A stretch of 64,000 nt of DNA from an uncultured Clostridia bacterium (GCA_944393265.1 CALXZO010000001.1:95158-159157); one strand, 5' to 3'; counted from the first letter of the stretch, positions 8,776 to 18,697 are shown. Notes: generated by a model from the sequence alone, not told the origin. A program made the numbers and translations.

Positions 8776-9600
8776 ATGCCAGTTGTATCTTTTTGGGGGG
8801 CAGATGAATCTACGCAGGTATCCTCAACAGCTGTTGCAACAGGAGTTGCGTTGACATTGCCAGTAAGACCAAAGTCAAAGTATAGAGTTTTAATTACACA
8901 AACGCATTTTTCTGATATGTCTTTGGAAACGTCATTTTTTAGTTCAGAAAAAAAGACTCGTTTAGATACTTCGGATACGGGTGTTGATGCACTAGACAGA
9001 TTGCTAAGAAGTAATAAGTTGACGCCTGAAAATATTTCTAATTATGCAACTCCACTGCTAAATGGAAGGTTGGAAGTGCTATATGGAACTTTTAAAAATG
9101 ACAAAGATTCGTACGCTAGAATATTAGAGACTTTTCCTATTATTATAGATTATGCTAAACAATTTTATGATGTTGTTCTTGTGGATTTAAATAAAGGCTA
9201 TGAAAGCGCAGAAGTAAATCCAATATTACAAAAATCAGATTTGATAGTTTTTTGCATGAATCAAAATATGCATGTTTTAAAAAATTCATTTAAGCAAATG
9301 GATACTCTAAAGATCTTGCAGGAAAAGCCAGTTATACCGGTATTGGGTAGGTACGATAGATTTTCGAAATATAACGAAAGGAATATAGCAAGAAAATTTA
9401 ATTATAAGAAAAAAATCTATACTATGCCTTACAATACTCAGTTCTTTGATGCTTGCAATGATGGTGTTGCTCCAAGATTTTTTATAGAAAATGCAAACGC
9501 AGATATTGCAGTAGATAGAAATGGATTCTTTATTTCAGAAATAAATTCTTTGTCAGATGCGATAATTGATGTTATAAAGAATAAAATTGTAGAAAGATAA
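8776..9600 (+). CDS. ParA/CpaE-like protein lacking Walker A
   Basis: The second ParA-like protein of the operon, 274 residues. The N-terminus VVSFWGADESTQVSSTAVAT occupies the P-loop position but has no GK[TS]. FYDVVLVDLNKG near residue 130 corresponds to the Walker B strand, and DLIVFCMNQN to the next strand. It is probably a nucleotide-free partner of the gene before it in localising the pilus. Strong AGAGGAGGAG site. No in-frame CGG. The family call is moderately sure, the lack of a P-loop is directly visible. Confidence 0.55.
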   Translation: MPVVSFWGADESTQVSSTAVATGVALTLPVRPKSKYRVLITQTHFSDMSLETSFFSSEKKTRLDTSDTGVDALDRLLRSNKLTPENISNYATPLLNGRLEVLYGTFKNDKDSYARILETFPIIIDYAKQFYDVVLVDLNKGYESAEVNPILQKSDLIVFCMNQNMHVLKNSFKQMDTLKILQEKPVIPVLGRYDRFSKYNERNIARKFNYKKKIYTMPYNTQFFDACNDGVAPRFFIENANADIAVDRNGFFISEINSLSDAIIDVIKNKIVER

Positions 9601-9639
9601 AATATGTATACTTAAAAGTTAGAGAGGTGGTATTGCCAC

Positions 9640-11541
9640 ATGTTTTTCAATTATCTTTTAATGGTCATACTTGTATTAGCTTTAGTCGTTTTTATTGGTT
9701 ATTTGTTTTCAAAGTCTGAATCTTCGGTTGTGCGTGATGTTAGAAAAGAAGAGCGTATTTATTCTATAGATCATATGACCGAGTTTATTAAGGCTAGATT
9801 AGATGAGATAACAAGAACAAATTTATATGATATAGGTTTGTCACAAGACGAATTAAAACGACGAAAGAGTAAAAAGTATGAACTTAAGAAAGCTTTAAAA
9901 AATTGTACGTATGGTGATGTTAATGATAAAAAATATGTAAAGGAATTAATTTTTGATTTACTGCACAGAGAGTACGGCGTTAATCAAGTAAATATTACAA
10001 ATGCCATAGATTTTGATAATCCAGATAGAATGACTGTGCAAGATAAATTTGATATTCTTTTATATATGTATAAACAACAATATGGCTATGATGCTTTGGG
10101 AGAAATTATTAAAAAATATCGTTTGGATGAATTAAAGAAGGTATACGGTTCTTCAACGATGTGTTATGTAATAACTCCTGAAGAAATAGAAGATATATTT
10201 GAGAAAGAGTATGATTATTTATCTTTTGAAGACAGGCTTAATATTGTATCTCAGAGAATTTATCAACAATATAAAGGTTTTAGTGTCGTTGATGAAGTAA
10301 GAGATATGAATATTGATGGTATTTCTGGTGGTGTTTCGGGTTTGCCTGAATCATTTATGTACCAGGTAGCACAGTTGGGTGAGTACATACGTCAAACAAA
10401 TGAAAAAACTATTCCTAAAGCTTATGATAGCGTATGGATATTTTATAAAGGTAAATCTATCTATATGGCATGTTTGTCTTTTGGCTCATATGCAGAATTG
10501 AGACGTGTGTGTCAAAACATTTATAAATATAATAATCCGGGTCAGCTATCAGATACTAATGGTTATAAGATTAATGAAATGAAAGATGGTTCTCGTGTTG
10601 TTGTTGTTAGACCAAGTATGTCAGAATCATGGGCGTTCTTTGTAAGAAAATTTGATACGCCTAATGCAGTGCTAGAAAACTTAGTAAGACATCCGGGAAG
10701 AGAACCTGTAATAGATTTGCTAAAATTCTTAGTAAAAGGTGCCAGAGTTACTGCTCTAACTGGTGAGCAGGGTTGTGGTAAAACAACGATGCTTATGGCT
10801 ATGATAAAATACATATATAGCACATTAAATATAAGAGTTCAGGAGACGGCATTTGAGTTGCATTTAAGAAAAGTTTATCCTGATAGAAACATATTGACTT
10901 TTAGAGAAACTGAAACAGTTTCAGGTCAGGAAGGTCTTGACGTTCAGAAGAAAACAGATGGTGCTGTTAATATCCTGGGTGAGGTTGCTACTGACGGTGT
11001 TGCTGCTTGGATGATTCAGATGGCGCAGGTTGCTTCTAAATTTACTATGTTTACTCACCACGCTAAGACATTTGATAACTTGATTCTTTCACTTCGTAAC
11101 TCTTTGCTTAAAGTTGGTATGTTCCACAACGAAAAAGTTGCAGAAGTACAGGTTGTTGGTGTATTAAATTTTGAAGTTCATTTGAAGAAATCATATAGTG
11201 GCGAAAGATATATTGAAAGGATAACTGAATGTATTCCTGTAAAGTCAACTAATAATTATACTTTTGATCATCGTAATGAACCGACTTTAGAGGGAAAGAT
11301 GGACAAATTTATGGATAATGCTACGGAATTTTTCACTAAGATTACGGAAACAGAAACATATAAAGCTGTTAATATAGTTGAGTTTATTGACGGTCAATAT
11401 GTTATTAAGAATAGAATTTCACAAGAGAATATTGATGCTATGAGGGAAAATATGGAGGAAGAAGATCAACGTGCCTTCGATGAATTTTGCAACGATTATT
11501 TTTCGGCTGCTGGGGGTTCTTCTAGAAGAATCGTTGAGTAG
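9640..11541 (+). CDS. CpaF/TadA-like secretion ATPase
   Basis: Assembly ATPase of the Tad-like pilus. Unusually, it begins with a membrane segment (YLLMVILVLALVVFIGYLF). A soluble N-terminal domain follows. The RecA-like domain has Walker A GEQGCGKTT near residue 378, a relic Asp/Glu-box region LTFRETETVS, and His-box-like MFTHHAKTFDNL near residue 478. The Walker B carboxylates are less canonical (NILGEVATDG). A 100-residue C-terminal extension ends in acidic sequence. 633 residues is longer than typical TadA. The position between ParA-like and TadB/C-like genes supports the role. Confidence 0.8.
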   Translation: MFFNYLLMVILVLALVVFIGYLFSKSESSVVRDVRKEERIYSIDHMTEFIKARLDEITRTNLYDIGLSQDELKRRKSKKYELKKALKNCTYGDVNDKKYVKELIFDLLHREYGVNQVNITNAIDFDNPDRMTVQDKFDILLYMYKQQYGYDALGEIIKKYRLDELKKVYGSSTMCYVITPEEIEDIFEKEYDYLSFEDRLNIVSQRIYQQYKGFSVVDEVRDMNIDGISGGVSGLPESFMYQVAQLGEYIRQTNEKTIPKAYDSVWIFYKGKSIYMACLSFGSYAELRRVCQNIYKYNNPGQLSDTNGYKINEMKDGSRVVVVRPSMSESWAFFVRKFDTPNAVLENLVRHPGREPVIDLLKFLVKGARVTALTGEQGCGKTTMLMAMIKYIYSTLNIRVQETAFELHLRKVYPDRNILTFRETETVSGQEGLDVQKKTDGAVNILGEVATDGVAAWMIQMAQVASKFTMFTHHAKTFDNLILSLRNSLLKVGMFHNEKVAEVQVVGVLNFEVHLKKSYSGERYIERITECIPVKSTNNYTFDHRNEPTLEGKMDKFMDNATEFFTKITETETYKAVNIVEFIDGQYVIKNRISQENIDAMRENMEEEDQRAFDEFCNDYFSAAGGSSRRIVE

Positions 11542-11583
11542 TATTTACTTGTGATATACACTATTTGAGAGGAGGGAACTACA

Positions 11584-13941
11584 ATAGATCCAAAAGCATT
11601 GCTTATATATTTTGTCGCCATTCCAATTGCATTGTTTGTAGTTGTATTGTTCGCTTTTATTATAATTAGAAGAAAAAAGCGAAATAGCTCTAGTGCTGTG
11701 TTACAAAGTGTGATGAAGGCTTCATCTGGTTCTGGTAAAAAAGCAGAAGCTTTTTATCAGAAAGTTTATCTAAAAATTGATAGAATACCTATTATTAATA
11801 GATATTTGAGGAAGGTTCGTCGTAGAATTGAGCTAGTTAATCCAAATGATGAGTATGCAATTAGGAAGGATTCTGCGAAAATTACGTTAAGAGCGATAAT
11901 AATTACTTTGATAGCAGCTTTAGTCTTAGTATGGATAAATAGAGAAAACACGTTCCTTATGATTGTTTCTCTTTTGGGAGTATTGATTGTTATTGAAAAT
12001 CTTACAATGCAGATGATTAACAAAGTTGAGGATAGGTTATTAAAGCAGGAGCTCGAGTTTTTCTCAGAAGTTAGACATGCTTTTCATGAAACGAGCATGG
12101 TTGAGGAAGCAATATATGATGCTTCACTCATTGAAGAACAGGAAATTGTCTCACAAGCAAATCTTATTTATGATGTTTTGACTTCTGCAGATCCTGAGAT
12201 AGAACTTGAAAAGTATTATGATATAGCGCCTAATAGATTTTTGAAAATTTTTGCAGGTGTCTCTTATTTAACAAAAGAGTTTGGCGATAGAAAAATAAAT
12301 GGAATCTCTCTTTATTTGAAAAATATGAATAATATTACTCAAGAGTTGCAGTTGGAAATTTTAAAGAGGGACAAGTTAGATTATTTATTTCAGAGTTTAA
12401 CATACATAGCATTGGCACCGATTTTATGTATACACCCATTAAAAAACTGGGCATTGGATTCCTTTGCTTCAACAAGCACTTTTTACAATGGAAAGTGGGG
12501 ATATGTTGCTGAGATAGCGCTTATGGTTTTGATATTTTTGTGTTATGCTCTGCTAATAAGAATTAAAGACAACCAAGAAAAAATTCGTATATATTCTTCT
12601 AACGAGGCGTGGCAGGAAAAAGTATATAGATTGCCTTATGTTGAAAAAATAATTGATGGGCTAGTTCCAAATCCTGATAAACCATCTTATTTGAAAGTTA
12701 CTAGACTTCTTACGGCCACGGCCTCTACGTTAAAAGTTGAATGGTTGTACGTAAATAAGGCTATTTGTGCTGTAGTAGGTTTTGCAGTGGCTATCTTTAT
12801 GATATCACAAATGCATTCGATGGCAATCGAAGCCGTTTTGTATGGTGATACTGTTGAAGGGACGACGATGGGAAAAATGTCTGAAGAAGACATAATTGAA
12901 GCAAAATCAATGACAGCCTCGGATAGATTTTTTATTAATAAGTTACTAGATGATGGCATTATTGTAGATGCTGTTAGAAATAAGCCAAAAGAAGAAGCCG
13001 TTGAGCTTATTCAGTATCAGATGTGGACCTTGAATATAATGCCACTGTCTGATGCAAAGGCTGGTGAGCTAACAGATATGGTTTGGGAGCAAATGTCCAA
13101 ATCACATAAAGCAACGGACACTGCTAGGAAAGCAAGTATTGAAGATGCTATACTAATGTCAGGAATTGAAATGCCGAGAGATGAGTTTGTAACTGAGCTT
13201 TCAAGTAGACTTATAAGTTCCGTTAGAGAAGATGGCAGAACTCAAATTTTAAGAGACGATGTTTTTAAAGCAATAAAAGAAATATATAGTGTGCAATTAT
13301 CTGCAGAACAAGTAGCAACAAATGCAGAGAGAATTTATGAAAAATTAGTTACTCTTACTAGCGAATATTTTAAGTGGACTGAATTAGTGATAGCAATATT
13401 AGTTGCACTTGTATCGTATCAACTACCAGGTATTTTTCTTTCTTTCCAAAGAAAGATGAGGCAGTTAGAAATGGATAATGAAGTAATGCAATTCCAAACG
13501 ATAATACTTATGCTTATGTACATAGAGCGTGTTTCAGTTGAGTATATTCTTGAGTGGCTAGCAAGATTTGCAAACATATTTAAGGAACCTTTGCAACGTT
13601 GTTTAAATAATTATGAGAGTGGTGCTTTTGAAGCGCTAGAGCAACTAAAAGATGAGGTTACTTTTAAGCCATTTATTAGAATAGTTGAAAGTTTGCAAAC
13701 TGCTGTAGAGAATGTAAAAATTACGGATGCGTTTGATGAGCTTGAAACTGAAAGAGCTTTTTTCCAAGAAAAAAGAAAAGAGGCTAATGAAAGACTAATT
13801 AATAAGAAGGCTAAAATAGGTAAGGTGCTTGGCTTCGCACCGATGGTTGTTTTGTTTGTTGGATATTTGATTATCCCACTTATGTGGTCTAGTATTTCGG
13901 ATATGGGAGTTTATTTCACACAAATGGGATCGATGATTTAA
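11584..13941 (+). CDS. Fused TadB/TadC-like inner-membrane platform protein
   Basis: A large membrane protein of about 785 residues with several hydrophobic segments: one at the N-terminus, two near residues 100-145, more around 270-330 and 390-420, then two near 600 and 760. It looks like two T2SSF/GspF-type halves joined, matching TadB plus TadC. No ATG is near the ribosome site GGAGGG (11571-11576). The best-spaced in-frame codon is ATA at 11584; TTG at 11599 is 22 bases away. Either ATA is a true non-standard start or the TTG is used. Platform role inferred from context. Confidence 0.7.
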   Translation: MDPKALLIYFVAIPIALFVVVLFAFIIIRRKKRNSSSAVLQSVMKASSGSGKKAEAFYQKVYLKIDRIPIINRYLRKVRRRIELVNPNDEYAIRKDSAKITLRAIIITLIAALVLVWINRENTFLMIVSLLGVLIVIENLTMQMINKVEDRLLKQELEFFSEVRHAFHETSMVEEAIYDASLIEEQEIVSQANLIYDVLTSADPEIELEKYYDIAPNRFLKIFAGVSYLTKEFGDRKINGISLYLKNMNNITQELQLEILKRDKLDYLFQSLTYIALAPILCIHPLKNWALDSFASTSTFYNGKWGYVAEIALMVLIFLCYALLIRIKDNQEKIRIYSSNEAWQEKVYRLPYVEKIIDGLVPNPDKPSYLKVTRLLTATASTLKVEWLYVNKAICAVVGFAVAIFMISQMHSMAIEAVLYGDTVEGTTMGKMSEEDIIEAKSMTASDRFFINKLLDDGIIVDAVRNKPKEEAVELIQYQMWTLNIMPLSDAKAGELTDMVWEQMSKSHKATDTARKASIEDAILMSGIEMPRDEFVTELSSRLISSVREDGRTQILRDDVFKAIKEIYSVQLSAEQVATNAERIYEKLVTLTSEYFKWTELVIAILVALVSYQLPGIFLSFQRKMRQLEMDNEVMQFQTIILMLMYIERVSVEYILEWLARFANIFKEPLQRCLNNYESGAFEALEQLKDEVTFKPFIRIVESLQTAVENVKITDAFDELETERAFFQEKRKEANERLINKKAKIGKVLGFAPMVVLFVGYLIIPLMWSSISDMGVYFTQMGSMI

Positions 13942-14002
13942 CCTTTAGATATTAAATTTTTAAATTTTTAAATTTTAAAATATAAGAGGAGGATGATTTT
14001 TT

Positions 14003-14404
14003 ATGGATAATGCGTCAAAAGCATTGATTATGGCAGGTGCAATACTAATAGCTATTGCGATTGTAGGAGTAGGAGTATTTATATTCTCAAGTACTAGTTC
14101 AATCACAGATACAGGTGATGATCAACTAAATGCTAGTGCAGTGCAATTAACAAATTCACAACTTAGAAAGTATGCAGGAACTAGAGTAAGAGGAACTACA
14201 GTAATAGAGATGATAGAGTATATTAATACTTTGAATACAAGTAAAGTTTTACCAGTTGATATGTCTTGTACGTCATCAGGTGATAAGGTGGTAACCACTG
14301 CCGATATTACTGAAAATGCTTATTATACAGTTCAATTTTCTGATACAAAACCTGAAACTAATCTAGATGGATACTATGATAAATGTATTATAACGGCAAA
14401 CTAA
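14003..14404 (+). CDS. Flp-like pilin subunit (first copy)
   Basis: A 133-residue pilin-like protein: short N-terminus MDNASKALIMAG, then a hydrophobic helix (AILIAIAIVGVGVFIFSS), then a polar C-terminal domain. It resembles Flp/class IVb-type pilins in size class and operon position. There is no G|xxxxE processing site before the helix, so processing by a TadV-type peptidase is not obvious. It shares MDNASKA and the helix with the next gene, so the two are paralogs. Strong AGAGGAGGATG site. A long hairpin lies just after it. Confidence 0.65.
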   Translation: MDNASKALIMAGAILIAIAIVGVGVFIFSSTSSITDTGDDQLNASAVQLTNSQLRKYAGTRVRGTTVIEMIEYINTLNTSKVLPVDMSCTSSGDKVVTTADITENAYYTVQFSDTKPETNLDGYYDKCIITAN

Positions 14405-14429
14405 AAATAGTTTGAAAGGCTAGTAACTT

Positions 14430-14488
14430 TATTGCATCTTTCATAAATTTTGATGATTTTAAAAACACAATTATGGAAGATGCAATAA
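14430..14488 (+). promoter_or_regulatory. Long hairpin between the two pilin genes
   Basis: TATTGCATCTTTCATAA (14430-14447) pairs with TTATGGAAGATGCAATA (14471-14488), 16-17 pairs with one mismatch. There is no T-run. It could stabilise the upstream pilin message or attenuate read-through, giving unequal subunit amounts. Confidence 0.5.
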
Positions 14489-14605
14489 TAGGCTTTATGT
14501 TACACTAAAAATATGCATTATAGAAGACCAACTAAAGATTTATGTAGTAGAATAGTTACTGATGAAGAATAATTGTGTAAGATAGCGAAAAGGAGGTAGG
14601 CTTTT

Positions 14606-14992
14606 ATGGATAATGCATCGAAAGCGATAGTTATGGCGGGAGGAGTAATGATTGCTCTTGCAATTATTAGTGTTTCTTTGTATTTTTATTCTAATGCAAA
14701 GGGATATGCAGCACAATCGGAAGAACTTATATATACCTCCCAAATTCAATCATTTAATAGATTCTATACAGCTTATTCTTCGGAGGTAAGGGGAATCGAT
14801 GCAGTTAATATATTAAATAGAGCATTAGAGGACGGAGTAGAAGCAGTTGAGTCTTCTGATATAATAGAAGACAGAAGCGGTGATTATTTTTCTATACCAG
14901 ATTCTAAAAATTATACAGGCACTAAATTAAAGTATGATATAGTATACGATGAAGTTGGTTTAGTTTCTGAAGTTAAGATATCGGATCTTTAA
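14606..14992 (+). CDS. Flp-like pilin subunit (second copy)
   Basis: A 128-residue paralog of the previous pilin: MDNASKAIVMAGG, then a helix (VMIALAIISVSLYFYSN), then a polar domain rich in Tyr, Asp and Ser. Ribosome site AAAAGGAGG. It lacks the classic prepilin peptidase site. The two copies differ in their C-terminal domains, consistent with a major and a minor pilin; which is which cannot be told. Confidence 0.6.
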   Translation: MDNASKAIVMAGGVMIALAIISVSLYFYSNAKGYAAQSEELIYTSQIQSFNRFYTAYSSEVRGIDAVNILNRALEDGVEAVESSDIIEDRSGDYFSIPDSKNYTGTKLKYDIVYDEVGLVSEVKISDL

Positions 14993-15013
14993 TGGAAGGG
15001 AGAGTGCTTATAT

Positions 15014-15532
15014 ATGGAAGAGAATGCTATGCAAGGAATTGAGATGGCCGCTGCTATATTACTTTTTATATTTGCTCTTTCTAGTGCTGTCTATTCCTAT
15101 ACTAATATGATGAATATCTTAGAAGATACGATTTCAATAAATATTACTAGTGAACAAGGGAAAACTGCAGAACAAGTTGAAATAGATCCTAATAATATAA
15201 AAAGGCAAGCGGATGCAGCCGAGATAATAATGTCTGCACTTAATTTAGAAAAAACGGTAAAGTCTTCGGGCAATAATGATTATTCAATTAATATTATAAA
15301 TGGCACTGTGACGTTTAGTGTTTCATACGATGTTTCTAATAACTACGCAGTTTATCGTAATGAGACATTGGGAGTAAATATAGGTAAATATTCTACTTAT
15401 CCTGATGTACTTGTCAATATGACGGGTGTAGAGAGCTTTGATAAATTGGTAGAAAAGTTAAATGATGTGGTAGCAGATTCAAAATATTATGTGACTTATA
15501 CAGATGTTTCTATTACTTATACAAAGATTTGA
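15014..15532 (+). CDS. Tad operon pseudopilin-like membrane protein
   Basis: 172 residues. MQGIEMAAAILLFIFALSSAV forms an N-terminal helix with an internal Glu, reminiscent of TadE/TadF-type pseudopilins, followed by an extracytoplasmic domain of beta strands. It is 21 bases after the second pilin and in the same transcript. Family assignment is by topology and position, not by a diagnostic motif. Confidence 0.5.
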   Translation: MEENAMQGIEMAAAILLFIFALSSAVYSYTNMMNILEDTISINITSEQGKTAEQVEIDPNNIKRQADAAEIIMSALNLEKTVKSSGNNDYSINIINGTVTFSVSYDVSNNYAVYRNETLGVNIGKYSTYPDVLVNMTGVESFDKLVEKLNDVVADSKYYVTYTDVSITYTKI

Positions 15533-15572
15533 TTTTATATTTGAGATTTTTTATGAAAGGAGCTTGCTTTAG

Positions 15573-16076
15573 ATGGGAGATTCAATTAGTATAATCTTTA
15601 CAGTGGTGGTGGCTGTGTTATTGATGTTTTTATTTCCTATGTTAGATATTTCTGAAAGGCAAGATGATCTTTCATATATGGCAGTTTATACCGCAACTGT
15701 TGATTTAGTTGATGCTGTGAGAAATACTGGTGTTTTGACTTTAGAAATGTATAATTCTTACATGAATCAAATATACGGAACATTAAATACATATGATGTT
15801 ACTTTAGAGCATAGAGAGTACAAAGTTGTTCCTGCTACTGGAGGAAACGGTACAGAAGTAGTATACTTGTATCATTATTCTTCAGAAATTGAAAAAGCTT
15901 TAAATGCTCCAGAAGGAATATATCCTTTTAATAAAGGTGATTATTTTTACATTTCAGTTAAAAACACTAATAAAACACAAGCAACTATGATAAAGCAGTC
16001 GCTATATGGAACAGTTATTGAAACATTTAAAATAGGAGTTCCATATGGTGGGCAAATAAAAACAAGTTATAGATAA
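15573..16076 (+). CDS. Tad operon single-span membrane protein
   Basis: 167 residues. It starts MGDSISIIFTVVVAVLLMFLF, a membrane helix reaching the very N-terminus, then an outside domain. The layout matches pseudopilin-like subunits of Tad operons. No known motif. AAAGGAGC ribosome site. Likely a minor pilus or base component. Confidence 0.5.
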   Translation: MGDSISIIFTVVVAVLLMFLFPMLDISERQDDLSYMAVYTATVDLVDAVRNTGVLTLEMYNSYMNQIYGTLNTYDVTLEHREYKVVPATGGNGTEVVYLYHYSSEIEKALNAPEGIYPFNKGDYFYISVKNTNKTQATMIKQSLYGTVIETFKIGVPYGGQIKTSYR

Positions 16077-16117
16077 GTTTTGCGTTAATAAAGATATTAG
16101 GGAGGGATTTTTTTAGT

Positions 16118-17329
16118 ATGAAATTGTCACATCTTACGGTTGTTTTCATAATAGTAATTCTTCCTTTTTCTATTGTAGCAAGAAATACAATGAATGAATA
16201 TTTTTTAACATTAAAAGACCAAGTAAGGCTTAATAATGTTATTGATACTGCAACGCAGGATGCTCTTGAGACTTTAGTTGAACTAAATGATGAATTTCAG
16301 ATGCTTTATTTTAACCAAAGATTTGATATTACACAGACTTTAGCGAAAGAAGCGATAAAAACGTTCTTCCAGACGATGGCTGTTAACTTCAATTTGCCGT
16401 ATATCGAAGGAAAAACGGAAAGCTACTTTAGTATGTATGTGCCTGCAATTGTTGTCATTGGGTATGATGGTTTCTTTGTATATACAATTGATGATACAGG
16501 AAGTGGTTTTGCTTATCAGCTTTCGCCAAAGATTCCTTATGCATATGAGGATGAAGATACAGGAGCTTTAATAAATTTTACACTTGGAAACGATATAAAG
16601 CTTTATACAAATAATAAATTATATGAAGGAGAACTCACGGACAATTATTATGCAGAAAGTAAAGAAAAGCATAAAGTATATCTTGATAATTTTGGTGGAA
16701 ATTATGATTTGACATTACAGTATGTTCCAGATATTACGAATGATATGTCTGTGATTATTGCAGCATTAAAGGAAGCTGGAAAGGATGTGCCAGACTTTTT
16801 AATTGCTGATTCAGATGAGGATGTTCCATTATTACAAGATTATTCTACGGCTAAAGAATATGATGATACAGATGAGATTTTAAGAGAGCCTAGTGAGTTT
16901 CACAAAAAAAGAAGAGAAGTTATAATAAATTTAATTACAGAAACTTTAGAGCAGGAGATACATTCGCATTCAACATTTGCAAGTATGATGGGGTCTACGT
17001 ATAGTTTTAGTCTTCCTGAGATTCCAAATGATGAGTGGATAAACTCTATAAATGATATTTCTGTAATGTCTTTTATACAGGGGCTACCTATAGGTGCTAA
17101 TGCTTATTACAACAATTATGCTTTGGGTGCTTCTAGAATAGTTGAGACGGATTACATTTATGGTACGAGTGATAAATATTATCATTCTAAACAATGTGAT
17201 TATATTGCTACTTTTTTTGGTGAAGCGAATCCTGGTGGAGTTACACAAAAAACGGTTGATAATGTTTTTGTAAATAGAGTGCAAGCAGCTCAAAACGGAT
17301 ATTATCCGTGTACATTGTGTAATCCATAA
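16118..17329 (+). CDS. Tad operon terminal membrane protein with C-terminal Cys/His cluster
   Basis: 403 residues. An N-terminal anchor (LTVVFIIVILPFSIVA) is followed by a TadE-like coiled stretch and a large outside domain. The last 30 residues contain KYYHSKQCDYI and GYYPCTLCNP, an H-x3-C plus C-x2-C arrangement that looks like a small metal-binding or disulfide knob found at protein ends. It is the last gene of the operon, before a clear terminator. It could be the tip or an adhesin; that is inference. Confidence 0.5.
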   Translation: MKLSHLTVVFIIVILPFSIVARNTMNEYFLTLKDQVRLNNVIDTATQDALETLVELNDEFQMLYFNQRFDITQTLAKEAIKTFFQTMAVNFNLPYIEGKTESYFSMYVPAIVVIGYDGFFVYTIDDTGSGFAYQLSPKIPYAYEDEDTGALINFTLGNDIKLYTNNKLYEGELTDNYYAESKEKHKVYLDNFGGNYDLTLQYVPDITNDMSVIIAALKEAGKDVPDFLIADSDEDVPLLQDYSTAKEYDDTDEILREPSEFHKKRREVIINLITETLEQEIHSHSTFASMMGSTYSFSLPEIPNDEWINSINDISVMSFIQGLPIGANAYYNNYALGASRIVETDYIYGTSDKYYHSKQCDYIATFFGEANPGGVTQKTVDNVFVNRVQAAQNGYYPCTLCNP

Positions 17330-17334
17330 AAAAC

Positions 17335-17376
17335 AAAAATCGTTGAATATCATAAAAAAATTCAGCGATTTTTTTG
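17335..17376 (+). terminator. Terminator of the pilus operon
   Basis: Stem AAAATCGTTGAAT/ATTCAGCGATTTT followed by a run of seven or more T residues. Confidence 0.85.
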
Positions 17377-17434
17377 ACATTAGAAATGAGGCAATAAGGA
17401 AAAGAATATTTTAATATTAAAATTTTATGAAAAT

Positions 17435-18172
17435 TTATTCGCTTTCATATACTGATACTGTAAGACTTTTTGGGGTATGTGATGTTTCAAACCTTATAGG
17501 ATATTCATAATTATTTACAAATTTAAAATCTAAGTTACTTTGCAAGCTAACGGTCGCGTCTTCTCCTTTTGGAACATAAGCGACAGGGCTACTATGATGG
17601 TGTCTTTCAGTGATTTCGATGTTTAAATCTTTAATTGCATTATATAAGGTTGATGATAATTGGCATACGCCGCCACCATATCCTTTATCTTCAGTTCCAT
17701 CACTTAAAAGAATTGTTGCTTCAAGGAAGCCGTCATCTTTTCCGTATGGGCCACATACTTCGTTAAATGAAAACGTTTGTCCGGGGTTTAAAATGAAGCC
17801 ATTTAATTTATCCGCTACTATTTTAATGTTGTTATATCTATTACTATCTGTTGTTAATATTTGTGTAGAATACGTGTTTAATGCTGGAGACACTGAAGCT
17901 GAGATATCATCTGTTATCTCAATGTCTGTTGTGTCAATATCTGGTGTAATAGTTTTTTCATTTGCATTTTTAGGTATTACTTGGTTAGGTATTATTTTTC
18001 GTTTTGTTTCTTCTTTTTTGGAAGCATATGAATCTGCAACTTCTGATCTGATGCTATCTCCAACATCATTTAAATTATATGATAAACGATTAGCATCGAT
18101 TTCTGAATCATCTTTATTGCATCCAAAAAGGAAAGCACATACGAGCATTAAGAGTAAAAATTTGAATTTCAA
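17435..18172 (-). CDS. VanW-like lipoprotein
   Basis: A 245-residue secreted protein. It starts at TTG, placed six bases after GAGGTGA. A lipoprotein signal (LLLMLVCAFLFGC) gives a lipobox cysteine at about residue 18. A Ser/Thr/Asp-rich linker follows. The C-terminal half is a VanW domain, recognised by GGGVCQLSSTLYNA and ERHHHSSPVAYVP. VanW proteins are found near cell-wall and glycopeptide-resistance functions, but their biochemical role is unsettled. The gene is convergent with the pilus operon. Confidence 0.8.
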   Translation of the reverse strand: MKFKFLLLMLVCAFLFGCNKDDSEIDANRLSYNLNDVGDSIRSEVADSYASKKEETKRKIIPNQVIPKNANEKTITPDIDTTDIEITDDISASVSPALNTYSTQILTTDSNRYNNIKIVADKLNGFILNPGQTFSFNEVCGPYGKDDGFLEATILLSDGTEDKGYGGGVCQLSSTLYNAIKDLNIEITERHHHSSPVAYVPKGEDATVSLQSNLDFKFVNNYEYPIRFETSHTPKSLTVSVYESE

Positions 18173-18388
18173 TTAAATCACCTCATTAAATATCATAACC
18201 AAAGAAATAATAAAAATTATGATAACAATTATGAAGAAATGTAAAATTAATTCAATGAAATATATACAATAAGAAGGAAAATTTTGCTAAAAAAATATAA
18301 AAATTTTTCATTATACTATTGTTAAATTATGTAATCTGAATTATAATTATTAAGTGGAGATGCATGGAGGAAAAGAGGAGGAATCTGT

Positions 18389-18697
18389 GTGAAAAATTTT
18401 ATATCAAATAATTGGAAAAGTATATTGAAAATGATAGGATGTGCACTTTTAGTATATATCTTTATTAGTAAGCTTGCTGCACCTAAAACTCTAGTTGAAG
18501 ATTATGTAAGGTATGAAGAAACTGTAAAAAATTTTGATGTAAATGTCGATGCTGATCCATTGAAAGATGCGCTTACTCCTCCTGAATGGATTTCATCAGA
18601 TATTGTAGTAGTCGCTATAGCAATGGGCGTGGGAATATTGTTAGTATGCACTATTTCTTTATTGACTACGCCTAAAAAGAGCGATAAAAAGAAGTAA
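18389..18697 (+). CDS. Small two-span membrane protein, unknown
   Basis: 102 residues, GTG start preceded by GAGGAGGA. Two hydrophobic helices at about residues 14-27 and 72-92 flank a polar, acidic segment; the tail is Lys-rich. No recognised family. It begins a group of small and mid-size genes that ends with the transglutaminase-like pair, suggesting a shared accessory function. Confidence 0.65.
   Translation: MKNFISNNWKSILKMIGCALLVYIFISKLAAPKTLVEDYVRYEETVKNFDVNVDADPLKDALTPPEWISSDIVVVAIAMGVGILLVCTISLLTTPKKSDKKK

Noticed and set aside
17610-18176. 188-codon plus-strand ORF over the VanW-like gene
   Set aside because: No ribosome site, no domain, and it is fully antisense to a clear VanW lipoprotein.
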